Positions 24,011-34,479 of a stretch of 64,000 nt of DNA are shown here, piece by piece (position 1 is the stretch's first letter; every line of letters begins with the position of its first letter). Under the pieces are notes generated by a model that worked only from the letters and a program-made list of their open reading frames with translations, had not been told where the DNA came from and did not search any database. The position numbers and the translations under genes were made by a program. Source of the stretch: Henckelia pumila (taxonomy: Eukaryota; Streptophyta; Magnoliopsida; Lamiales; Gesneriaceae); assembly GCF_033568475.1 (NCBI RefSeq), contig NW_027331833.1:868001-932000 (forward strand). The letters run 5' to 3'.

Positions 24011-24832
24011 GAAGGAGACATTTTGCTGATGTGTGGCTTACCATTGGTGCCTCCGTGTCGTTTTTGTGGCGCGCATAGATTTATTTTTGAACCTCCATCT
24101 TTTTGTTGCGCTTGTGGTAAGATTAGGTTGTCATCGCATGTTACTCCAGCAGCATTGCTGGAATTATTCACCGACCATCGTCTATTTTGTTCTTTCATAT
24201 CCTTACTGGTTTTCCAAATTAATCCTGCGTAACTATGCTGACTGAATTTTTTAAGCTTCACAATCCAGTAAAGCAGCAAAGTTTTTGTATTTTAAATTCC
24301 CTGAGAATTTTGTTTGGAAACAACCGATTGGAACTTGGAAACCAAGGAAACAAAGACAGGTTATCGGGCATATGTTAACTCGGCAAATCCTGCAGAAGGT
24401 GAAAGGTATTATTTGCGTCTATTACTTCTTCATGTTCGAGGCCCTAAGTCCTACTGTGATTTGTTAAATATCGGCGGCAGATTGTGCTTAACTTTCAAGG
24501 ATGCTGCACAACGTAGGGGTTACTAGAAAGTGACAGGAGTAATTTTGAGTGTTTGAATGAGGCAGCGAGTTTTCAGATAATATAATGCACGCTGAAATCG
24601 CTCTTAGCCATCACATAGGAAAAAAGATTTTAATTCCTCGGATACCTTTATCTGCGATTGAGAACGAAGGTTACCCATTTCAATTCAAGCGGAAGCAGTT
24701 TCCCATCAGGTTGTATTTTGCAATGACCATTAACAAATCCAAGGTCAGACAATCCCGATAATTGGTGTGAATTTACCCGATCTTGTCTTCTCACATGGGC
24801 AGCCGTATGTTGCTATGCCCGGAGGTATTCCA
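24011..24832 (+). pseudogene. Helitron Rep/helicase remnant
   Basis: Three separated pieces of the Helitron replicase-helicase remain in order. First is the cysteine-rich N-terminal region (CRFCGAHRF, then FCCACGKIRL, about 24054-24130). Next is a central helicase-linker part (FVWKQPIGTWKPRKQRQVIG, then ERYYLRLLL and HVRGPKSY, about 24305-24460), crossing a frameshift near 24390. Last is the Pif1-type C-terminal part (GKKILIPRIPLS, then FAMTINKSK and FSHGQPYVA, about 24620-24825), with another frameshift near 24745. The Rep nuclease with its HUH motif and the Walker motifs are missing, so a large internal deletion has occurred. Confidence 0.8.
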
Positions 24833-26760
24833 TGAAATTTATTAGATTTTTAATTAAACCTGATGTTGGCAAAATTATGATATTCGCTTACCAAAAATGT
24901 TGTATATAAACAAGTATTGGAAGAAGGCTTCGTTTAATCCTTTCAAGTTTGACATTTCACCTTCAATATATGATTATGCTGTTTTCATTAGAGTAGCTAC
25001 AAAAGTTTCTTTCTCTTTTTACAAAAACTACTAAGTAATTTATTACCTAAAATTTCAATTCCACCATAGTAGCTTAAAATATTTAAGATATTTAAATTTT
25101 TTTCGTATGTTTTTCCCAACCTTCCTATAATGAAATATTCTTTCTTTATTTATTTATTCATTCCTTTTTATTCAAAGAAATCCATTAATAAATACTTCTT
25201 GAAATTATACCTACTTTTTCAAAACAACGATTACTCATAGAATATTTATTAGCAAGTTTCGTTGTAAAAAATCAAATCAATAAATATTTTTTGTTATTAC
25301 TTTGCATAATCTTAGTCTGACCGTATTAATCTAAAAATTTTGAGATTCATAAATTTTAAAAAACATTAATATTATATAACACAATACATTTTTTCTTTTA
25401 AAAAAAATTAATTAACTATCTATTTTTATCAAAAGTTTTGTTTTTCGTTCAACAGCAATACCTTACTAACACTTGTATAAATAATGTTAAGAAAACTCAA
25501 AAATACTTTGTTACATGACAATTACAAATACATCTAATTTACTAAAAATAATTTAAAAAGTTTTGATATTTTCGAATTTTTTTGAAATAAAATTCTAAAA
25601 ATATGATTTTCTAAATAAAACCACTTTTTCCGTCTTTTATAAGTTATTGAGCTTCCATTAGTGTATAATGAACACACTTTATTCTATTAATATTATCTTA
25701 CAACTCATAACTTCGAAATGTATCATGGAATATTTATAAGCAAGTTTCGTTGTAAAAAAAAAAAACAAACAAACAAATCGATAAAAAAATTTTGTTTATT
25801 ACTTTGAATAATCATAGTATGATCATATTAATGTAAAAATTTTTAGATTCATAAGTTTAAAATTAAATATATTTTATAACACATTAAATTTTTTCTTAAA
25901 AAGAGATAATTAATTAACGATCTATTTTATCAAAAGTTATTTTTTCTTCCAACAACATTACTTTACTATCGCATGCATGAACAATGTCCAAAAAACTATT
26001 AAATAGTTTGTTACATAACAAATTATAAATACATCTAATTTACTTAAAATAATTTAAAACGTTTTAATATATTATAATATTTTTGAAATAAATTTCTGAA
26101 CAAATGATTTTCTAAAGACAAAACCACTTATCTTCATTTTTTATATTTAATGAATATTCATTAAACTTGTGGTTACTTTTTCGTAAAATTTTGACCGCAT
26201 TAATTTTAATATTTTAAGATTCATAAGTTTAAAATAAATAAATATTTTATAACACATTTTATTTTTTCGTAAAAAAATAATCAATTAACAATATATTTTT
26301 ATCAAAAGCCTGACTTTTCGTCAAATCGCATTCATTTACTGACACATATATGAATAATTAAAAAAAACTTATATGTAGTTTGTTAAACAACAAATTACGA
26401 ATACGTCTAATTAACTTAAAATAATTTAATATATATTTTCTAATGTTTTAGTAATAAATTTCTAAAAATGTGATTTTTTAAAAAAAATATACAACTTCTC
26501 TTCATCTTTTATATGTATGGGTGAATACTCAGCACACTATATTCTATTAATCTAATCTTACAAGATAGTGTACGTATCATGACTTCGAAATATATTATGG
26601 AATATTTATAAGCAAGGTTAGTCGTAAAAAAATTCAAATTGATGAAAAATCGTAGTCAGATCGTATAAATTTTAAAATGTTAGGATTCATAAGTTTAAAT
26701 AAATGAATATTTATAACACACTACATTTATTTAAAAATAATAATTAATTAACGAACTATT
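24833..26760. repeat. degenerate repeat array inside the Helitron, left part
   Basis: AT-rich DNA in which the same blocks recur at roughly 0.4-0.5 kb intervals. GGAATATTTATAAGCAAG-like words lie near 25238, 25727 and 26600. CCACTT...CTTC...TTTTATA blocks lie near 25622, 26126 and 26494, and TTGACCGCATTAATTTTA-like words near 26200. No coding sequence is seen. The array continues at 27654 beyond an inserted solo LTR. Confidence 0.7.
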
Positions 26761-27648
26761 TGTTGGAAATTGTTATTGAATGAATTGTGGAAGAAATAGG
26801 CTTGAAAAGCTTGTCCCAAATGGCTTGAAAAGTTTGTCCCAAGTATTACAAATAATTTGAATTTGGTGAAATAAATTGGAGGAAAATGGGGAATTGGTTG
26901 TCTCACATTGGTACAACTTTAATTTGTTGCTCACCTTATATCATCCAACTTTGGATTATGGAATTCGGCCTTTAGGGCACCGGATGTTTTGTAAAGGGAC
27001 AAGACGCTAATCGATTCAACAAACACGCGCGCGCGGCCGACCGGCTCGGCGTGGCGAGGCGAGGTCTTATGATCAACTTGCGAGACAGTGGCCTTCAGAA
27101 AAATTGGCCGACCGATCGGTAAAAAACTACCGACCGAGCGCACCCTTATTTGAGCGAGACAGAAAGTTTGTCAAAAGTGGGGCGCTCGATCGGTCAAAAA
27201 TTACCGACCGAGTGCACCTTCTACAGTCCGAAAATTGCGTCTCTTTTTGGGCTTTTTCTATTATGGGTTGTATCCTTACGCCATAAAACGTGTTTTTTGA
27301 AGTCATAGTATATATATATATGACTGTTATAACGCAGATGTATAATCTGAAACATCTGATAACGTAATACATCAGATTTCTCTGTGAATTCTTTCCTCTC
27401 TCTCACAAAAAAAAAGTTAATACATATTTTAGTTCGACGAAGATCGAGATATTTGTTGTGCTGCTATATCTCGGTTGTATAATCGTTGTATCTTAGAGAC
27501 AATTGCCGCCAACGTTTAAGCACTGTTAACGGGCAATTTCGATTTGCGGATAGAGAGTTTCTCTCGCCTCGACTTTGTTTATCTTTGTTGCTGCTGTTGT
27601 TGCTGTTGCTGTAAAAGTTTTCAAAATTCTAAGTACATCCTAATAACA
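26761..27648. mobile_element. solo LTR inside the Helitron
   Basis: An 888-base sequence begins TGTTGGAAATTG and ends CTAATAACA. It is flanked by the 5-base duplication CTATT (26756-26760 and 27649-27653) and interrupts a Helitron repeat unit whose sequence resumes exactly afterwards. There is no internal retrotransposon sequence, so this is the product of LTR-LTR recombination. It contains a (TA)n TATA-like stretch near 27310 and three near-copies of a CGACCGATCGGT word at 27110-27215. Orientation is presumed plus from the TATA position. The family was not identified. Confidence 0.85.
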
Positions 27649-27653
27649 CTATT

Positions 27654-29690
27654 TTAATCAATAGCCTTACTTTTCGTCCAACACCATTAAAAAGCCACTT
27701 ATCTTCATCTTTTATACGCTATTGAATATCCATTAATGGATAGTACTCATAAAACTCATGGTTACTTTTATTTAAAAAAAAAAAAAAAAAACTCATGGTT
27801 ACTTTTATCTTCAAAATATATGATGAAAATTTAAAAATAATGTTGTCGAAAATATTTCAAAGTTATCTATTTCTTTTTTGTTTATTAATTTGACTGCTAA
27901 TAGCTTGAGCATATATTGCTACTTTTTCAATAAGATAGATTATCAATTTAATTTTTTAACTTCAAAAGATTCAATGACATTTCTAAAATAATAGTAGGCC
28001 TAAAGTAATTTGAATTGATATATTATCTTCCTTTTTTAAATTCATTTCCAACCAAATATATGTGGACAAATATGATTTTCAAACTATGAATTGTGCGTCC
28101 TCTATATTTCTAAGATCAAACTTTATTTTTCATTTCATCATTGCCAAAAATAATATATGGTTCACTCTATCTTATCCATATAAAAAATTTTATATCATAC
28201 TCCAATTTTTTTATTCAAAGACATTATTACATTTACAATCAATTTTTTTTTTTTTAAAAAAAGTTTCATAAAAAATTACGAATATAATTTTATGTCTTCA
28301 AAATATCACAAATATTTAAAAAATATTTTAGTTATAAAGCAATTCAAAATTATATATATATATATATATATATAATATTAGTGTCATATAATTATTTTTA
28401 AAATATTATTTTTAAAAAACTAATACATGTATTTTAAACACTATTTATTGTCTACATTTATATTTTTTGAACCTACTATTTAATATTTTCTCATTTTATT
28501 TTTTTACAACATATATTTAATTTATTTAAAGCAAATTATATGTTATTTATCTTATCTTATAAAATACTTCATGCCTTCGAAAGATATTATGGAATATTTA
28601 GAAGCGAATTTCAATGTAACAAAATTCAAATCGATATATCTTTTATATTTATTACTTTGAATAATCAAATTCTGACCGCATTGATTTCAAAATTTTAAAA
28701 TTTATGTGTTTAAAATCAAGAAATATTTTAAAACACATTCTATTTTTTTGTAAAAAATAGTAATCTATTAACGATATTCATTATATCAAAAACCTAACTT
28801 TCCGTCCAATATCATTCCTTTACTAGCACATGTATGAATAATTTTTTTTTTAAAAAAAAACTAATATGTAGTTTGTTACATAACAGATTACGAATACATC
28901 TAATTTACTTAAAATAATTAAACATATTTTAATATTTTCTAACGATTTAGAAATAAGTTTCTAAAAATATGATTTTCTAAAATATATCACTTCTCTTCGT
29001 ATTTTATATATATAAGTGAATACTCAGCGCTCTATATTCTATAAATCTTATCTTACAAGATACTTCATGACTTTGAAATATATTATGGAATATTTATAAG
29101 CAAGGTTCATCATACAAAAATTCAAATGGATGAATAATCATGTCTGATCGTATAAATTTTAAAATTTTATAATTAACAATTTATTTTTACCAAAAGTTAT
29201 TTTTCGTCCAACAACATTATTTTACTGACACATGTATGAATAATGTCCAAAAAACTATTAAATAGTTTGTTACATGAAAAGTTTTAAATACACCTAATTT
29301 ACTTTCAAATAATTTAAAACGTTTTAATATTTTATAATATTTTTGAATTTTTTTTGAACAAATGATTTTCTAAAAACAAAACCACTTATCTTCATTTTTT
29401 ATATTTAATGAATATTCATTAAATTTATGGTTACTTTTTCGTAAAATTTTGACCGCATTAATTTTAAAATTTCAAAATTCATAAGTTTAAAATAAATAAA
29501 TATTTTATAACACAATCTATTTTTCGTAAAAAAATCAATTAACAATATATTTTTATCAAAAGCCTGATTTTTCGTCAAATAGCATTTATTTACTGACACA
29601 TATATAAATAAATAAATAAAACTAATATGTATTTTGTTAAATAACAAATTAAAAATACATTAATTAACTTAAAAGGAATGGGAAATCTTT
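27654..29690. repeat. degenerate repeat array inside the Helitron, right part
   Basis: Continues the array of 24833-26760. The CCACTTATCTTCATC block recurs near 27696, 28988 and 29382. GGAATATTTA(T/G)AAGC recurs near 28590 and 29087, and TTTTGACCGCATTAATTTTA near 29446. A poly-A/T run and a (TA)n run (about 28353-28374) are embedded. No gene is seen. Confidence 0.7.
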
Positions 29691-29780
29691 CGACTGTTAC
29701 ATGTATTCAATTTTCATTTCATCAGGAAAAAGCCATCTTTTTCTTAACAATGTCTCTCTGTTTTATGATACCTACAACAA

Positions 29781-30396
29781 TTGTTGTACGATTGCTACAA
29801 AACAACTAATGGAATGTCTTGTCCAAACTGTACAGATATATCCATCGAGATAGTTCCAAGGTTTCTTATTACTTCTACTTCCGATTTTTCTTTTGCAGAT
29901 CATTATACCCACAAATGATTATGTACTTATTGACTACACTCTCAGATGTAAACTTAATGTCTTGATTGAAGATGAAACTGTAGTTGCAAGAGTAACTATG
30001 TTTGGTAAAACTATCACATTATTCATTAGTATTTCGGTCGAAAAATACATACTGAATTGTGACCAGGTAAGATCAACATATATGATCATTAGGAAATTAA
30101 AACATTTTTTCCTCATCATATTGTTTCAAACTATATGATCTAATATAATAAGTCTAACATACAATGCAGAAAAATAATGACATAATTAGCTATCACAAAG
30201 AAAACCACAGGTTTTTGGTCAAGTTAGATCACACTGACAAAAACTATAAAGACAAGGTTTTGATGATTGTTGAGATCATTCAAAAACCACATTCAAAAAA
30301 AAAATCATTGATCAAAGGAGACAAAGTGTGCCGTCAACGAAGGATCAAACATATCCGCATCCACATCTACAAAGAAAAACATTCCCGTGAAAAGTG
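29781..30396 (+). pseudogene. Helitron-encoded RPA-like (replication protein A) gene remnant
   Basis: Exon-like pieces resemble the C-terminal OB fold and zinc ribbon of RPA70. GMSCPNCTDISIEIVPR at about 29808-29860 supplies a CxxC of the ribbon. The second piece (about 29893-30068) contains RCKLNVLIEDETVVARVTMF, the OB-fold strand pattern. A third piece (about 30166-30396) is charged, with HRFLVKLDH. Plausible AG acceptors precede the second and third pieces (29899 and 30166). Plant Helitrons commonly carry such RPA genes downstream of Rep/Hel, which fits this position. N-terminal parts are missing. I infer a pseudogene. Confidence 0.65.
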
Positions 30397-30764
30397 AAGC
30401 AAGTCACACTGCAATGGACATACAAGATGACGAGTTTCTTGAAGAATATACAAAACGCATCAAGACACGTGTTGCACGTAACAAAAAAAACTTACTTCAT
30501 AAAGGGGAAAAAAATAAAACGTTAACGGATTATTCTATCAAAACTTGATTACCTGCTTTTATAATGACTTTGTTTCGCTTTTTACCATTGCTACCTCTTT
30601 TTTTTTTAAAACATAAATAGTCATTAATTGACTAATTTATTTCTTATGAACTATATTAGCTATAAGTTTTTTCGTTTCATTGCACTCACACAATTAGATT
30701 GTTTTGCTCAACCGATTTCATACAACATGTCTTCAATTATGTTAACATCATCACTATGTGTTTT

Positions 30765-30793
30765 CACGTGCAACGCACGTGCCACCTTCCTAG
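30765..30793 (+). other. Helitron 3' terminus (hairpin plus CTAG)
   Basis: CACGTG-CAACG-CACGTG forms a 6-bp stem with a 5-base loop (30765-30781). It is followed after eight bases by CTAG (30790-30793) and the target T. This is the canonical Helitron replication terminator, and the stem-loop sequence is typical of plant families. Confidence 0.9.
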
Positions 30794-31084
30794 TATAATA
30801 TGATATGTAACAATGAATACAAGTGATTATATGATCACATACAATTTGTGGAAAAAACGATAGATAATTAATATTTAGTTCATCATTTTACGTCATATTC
30901 TCGATTATGGTAGTGTTTGAGAAAGCTTCTAAAAAATATTTCTCAGCTCTTCCTCGACGAAGTTTTGAAATTTTATGAAAGAAAAAGTTGAGAAGTGCTT
31001 TTTAAAAGCTCTCTCAACATTACCATTTTGTTTTTCGGATATGGTCCTCCCATTAATTTGAGTGTTAAAATGGACATAATTTCA

Positions 31085-31735
31085 GGGGATAATTATCTAT
31101 TCAGTCTTCCATTTTATCATACTTTCCTAATTCAGTCCCTAGTTTTTCAATGGTCCCAACTCAACCCTTCATTTTAGGTAATCAACCCCTCATTTTATGT
31201 AATTTCTCCTTAAGTTTTTTAAATTAAATGAAATACGTAAATTTTATAAGTCCAATTTGATACAATATAAACACGGCTGTTTTAAAAACCTATGGATGTA
31301 ATTGTAAAGAGTTGAAAAACAAAAAAATTGGGTTGGTATGTACAAAACATTGAGGGCAGAAACTACTAGCAAAGATAGAAGATGAAAGCTTGAGTGAGGG
31401 TATCAAGGTCTTATTTTGTTTGATTTAGGATTTATAAAAAAATTTATATTTCTATTTTAGAAGAAAGTTGAGAACTTTACTGATTGACGTGGTTATTATG
31501 AGAAAATGCTTTGCTTTGCTCTATTTCCCCACCTTTTTTAACCGAATAGTTATGAGAATATAAAAAGAGAAAAAAAATATGTAAAATGAAGGACTAACTC
31601 GGGACACTTGAAAAACGAAAAACTAAATTGAGAATATGTGATAAAATAAGGGGTTAAATTTAGATAGTTGAAAAACAAGGGACTATATTAGAAAACGATA
31701 AAATGAGGGATTAAATAAAAAATTATCTCAAAAAA
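31085..31735. repeat. inverted-repeat element with long terminal inverted repeats
   Basis: The left arm (about 31085-31200: GGGATAATTATCTATTCAG, then TTCCATTTTATC and TCAGTCCCTAGTTTTTCAA) is matched in reverse complement at about 31575-31735. The arms exceed 100 bases with moderate mismatch, around 370 bases of unique sequence. Long terminal inverted repeats with no coding capacity suggest a non-autonomous Mutator-like or fold-back element. A clean target duplication was not found, partly because a tandem duplication overlaps the right edge. Confidence 0.6.
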
Positions 31736-31818
31736 TATTAAATCATGGTCCATGGAAACGATAAAATGAGGGATTAAATAAAAAATTATCTCAAAAAATA
31801 TTAAATCATGGTCCATGG
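31693..31818. repeat. perfect 63-bp tandem duplication
   Basis: Two adjacent identical 63-base units, 31693-31755 and 31756-31818. Each starts AAACGATAAAATGAGGG and ends GGTCCATGG. Perfect identity suggests a recent local duplication across the edge of the inverted-repeat element. Confidence 0.9.
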
Positions 31819-32519
31819 AGCCTATTTTTCACACTGGTGAGTCCGTAGGGGACAAAACTAAAAATGGAAAAATTTAAGGAGGCAAAAATCCATTTATAAA
31901 ATACTTCAAAATATTTGAATCCAATTATCCATCATAAATCCATCATAAAAATATTTGGATTTATGATGTAGGGAACTCAACTCTCACACTCTTATTTATT
32001 TATTTATTTATTTATTTGTGAAAATAAATCTCATGCCTATGGCCAACGAATAAAAAAAATGGCACCTTGTAACGTGTCAAATATTTCAAATTCTATTGGT
32101 TTGTGGAAAAGGATTTGTTCAAATTCCCTTTTGATAACAAGGAAAGGATGGTTCCTTTAATTTGTCCAAATATATTAACAAATCAAAAGTTATTTAACAC
32201 AAGTCACAAGTTGTCTATAATTATTTTACGTTATATATCAATATACAAGTTAAGGATTCTTGCTAAGGATTCCCAACCTTGCAAAGAAGATATAATATAC
32301 CTTGTTTGGAACAGGAAACCTTCTCACAGTATTAATCTTTAGAACAAAGAAATAGCCATGATCCTGAAAAACAAAATCATCTCATTTCTCCTATTTGTGA
32401 CAAACCAGCTGCCATTAATATATCGAGAACTTCCCGGTCTCCATGTTCATGGCAGGAAAGGCAAGAATTTAATTCTTTTTAATGTATGTTTTTCGAGTTC
32501 TTCATCGTCAAAATCATAC

Positions 32520-32523
<4 letters not shown>

Positions 32524-32573
<50 letters not shown>
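32524..32573. repeat. (TA)n microsatellite
   Basis: About 48 bases of uninterrupted alternating TA. Confidence 0.95.
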
Positions 32574-32577
<4 letters not shown>

Positions 32578-33081
32578 TTGAGAATTCAATCAAAGTTCTA
32601 CTTGAAAATACATGAAAAAGATCATGTGTTAATAAAATAAAAATACATCTTCATTGATACGAGACCTTCTGAGTAAAGTTTTAAAAACAAATTCATGATG
32701 GTTGAGTTTCAAAGTGGACAATCTCATAACATTGTTTGATATACGCGCGAGTTCCATTTCGCGCGCGCGCGCACATACACACATATATATATTATCAAAC
32801 TTGAAATCTTTAATTTAGTGTCATGGTCCGTCGTCGCAACGTCAAATGTACCATAAATTAATTTAATATTTTTTTAATAGGTCTTTAATTATGGAATGCC
32901 ATATTCTTTTGATAGATATTTATATCGAAATTCGAAATGTCAATTTTGTTTTTTTTTTTTAAATTTCATCATTTATTTTATTTTCGTTAAAGAAATGGGT
33001 TATATAGCATGCAACGCGTGTAAGATTAGAAAATATTTAATTCATCGATCTGACATCGTTGTAAACAAACAGGCTCATTAC

Positions 33082-33453
33082 ATGGTGATGAGGGTCAACC
33101 TAGACTGCAATTCTTGTTGCAGAAAAATGAGAAGAATCCTCTTAAATATGAAAGGTAAAAGCACACAACATGTATTATAAAAAATTACTTTAATTATTGG
33201 TATATGTCATTTTACATCTCCTAATATTAACAATAATACTCTTGTAGAAATAGAGACACATTTGATAGAGAAACAACAATACAGGGTAAGCGTTTGCGGG
33301 AGATTCGTCCCCGCGGATGTGGCGATAAAGATAAGAAAGAAGATGAAGAGAAGGGTGGAGATTCTTGAAATTCAAGAGCTGAGCAATGTGGACACTGGAT
33401 TTGTAGATCAAATGCCTCGTGTGCTACCACAACCTGCATTATTATATAACTAG
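33082..33453 (+). CDS. HIPP-like HMA-domain protein, at least two exons
   Basis: Exon 33082-33154 encodes MVMRVNLDCNSCCRKMRRIL. A 93-base GT-AG intron in phase 1 follows, and exon 33248-33453 starts EIETHLIEKQQYRVSVCGRF. Together they give a complete HMA fold with the metal-binding CxxC (CNSC). The following FVPADVAIKIRKKMKRRVEI is typical of plant heavy-metal-associated isoprenylated plant protein (HIPP)-type proteins. The C-terminus (QPALLYN) has no CaaX prenylation box, so it may be an HPP rather than a true HIPP. The start is uncertain. An in-frame upstream ATG at 32995 adds an atypical leader. An AG at 33070-33071 just before GCTCATTACATG could be the acceptor of an upstream exon. Likely roles in the family are metal binding or stress response; nothing here is more specific. 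Confidence 0.72.
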
Positions 33454-34479
33454 TCGATACCGGCCAATACGTAGATCAGAATTTCAAAAATTTAACGTAT
33501 TGAATCCGTTTAAATATTTATATAATCAGTGTTCCAATTGTCCACCACCTCCTGCGTCTTAAAAAATGAATCAGGGAGAAAATTGAAATAATATTTTTGA
33601 ATAAATATAATTACTCGTGAAATTTGATTAGAGTTTCACGACAAGAGAATCAACCCGAAGTGCCACGTTTACTCCTGGAGTTGCAATTCCGTTGAACCTA
33701 ATTATATGGTTGTACCTCGTACAGGTTCACCCCGCCGCATATAATTAATGATGTAACAAAAGATAAGAGTTCAAGGGACATCTGTTAAAAGGATATGATA
33801 TTTATTTCACAGCAGATTATAAAAAAAGTTCCCTTTTTTTACTGCACAAATTTTGTTCTTGTCTCATCTGTTTCCATTAATATGAAAAGCCAGTAGAAAA
33901 TTATTGAAGGGAAATATTATTCTTGTTTCTGCATATGAAAAGCCATGGCTGAAATATTCATTAATTGCCCTTTTTATAATTTATTAAAACTTTGACAAGG
34001 ATATCGTATTGGCTTCTAATAAGCGCCAGCAAATAGGAGTTGATCAATGAAAATATTTTTTTTTTTAAAAATAAGCCGTGGTGCTACAGATGAAAGAGAG
34101 ATAAATTAAGAAGAAATTGGTGTCAAATCTATTATTGTATTTCAGAAAATCGAAAACAGGCTTATTTTGTTATGTTCCAAGTTGTAATTAATGAACGTGG
34201 TTTAGTTTTTTTATTGGAATCATTGATTGTATCAACATCATCAAAATTCAAAGATTGACCTCTTCTGATCTACTTTCATTTTATTGCAGTTTAGAATTAT
34301 ATTAATTACGTGTTGTGCATTTATTTTATAATATATGTTGTGTCATTTTATTTTAAAATCGACCTTTATTCCCTTTGCTTGATATCAAAGTTAATTACAA
34401 GATTCTTGTGGTTAAATAATCAACTTCAAATACATTCCTGGGAAACCATTTTCTGTTCCATAACGATCATCAGCCAGAA
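33454..34479. other. intergenic DNA upstream of ALMT gene
   Basis: AT-rich, with no recognisable gene. It presumably contains the ALMT promoter and 5' UTR. I see no convincing TATA box close to 34480. Confidence 0.5.

Larger units (their letters stand above)
23212..30793 (+). mobile_element. Helitron with both termini, coding capacity decayed
   Basis: A rolling-circle transposon of 7.6 kb. The 5' end TCTACTATAATC at 23212 and the 3' end CTAG at 30790-30793, preceded by a hairpin, lie between A (23211) and T (30794), the AT target Helitrons use. Inside are remnants of the Rep/helicase gene (about 24011-24832) and an RPA-like single-strand-binding protein gene (about 29781-30396), both typical of plant autonomous Helitrons. 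Degenerate repeats and a solo LTR separate them. The HUH Rep catalytic domain was not found. The element therefore derives from an autonomous Helitron but cannot encode its own transposition now. Confidence 0.85.
30794..33081. other. intergenic DNA with MITE, tandem duplication and microsatellites
   Basis: Contains an inverted-repeat element (31085-31735), a 63-bp tandem duplication (31693-31818), a (TTTA)n run (about 31993-32021), a (TA)n run (about 32524-32573) and a CG/CA alternating tract (about 32746-32795). The 85-codon frame at 32358-32615 comes largely from the (TA)n run and is not a gene. The last bases should include the 5' part of the HIPP-like gene. Confidence 0.6.

Noticed and set aside
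24833-29690. CRISPR-like or satellite array
   Set aside because: Repeats are long, diverged and irregularly spaced within a plant Helitron; there are no short conserved repeats with unique spacers.
32358-32615. Open frame with an isoleucine-tyrosine repeat
   Set aside because: It is the translation of a (TA)n microsatellite.
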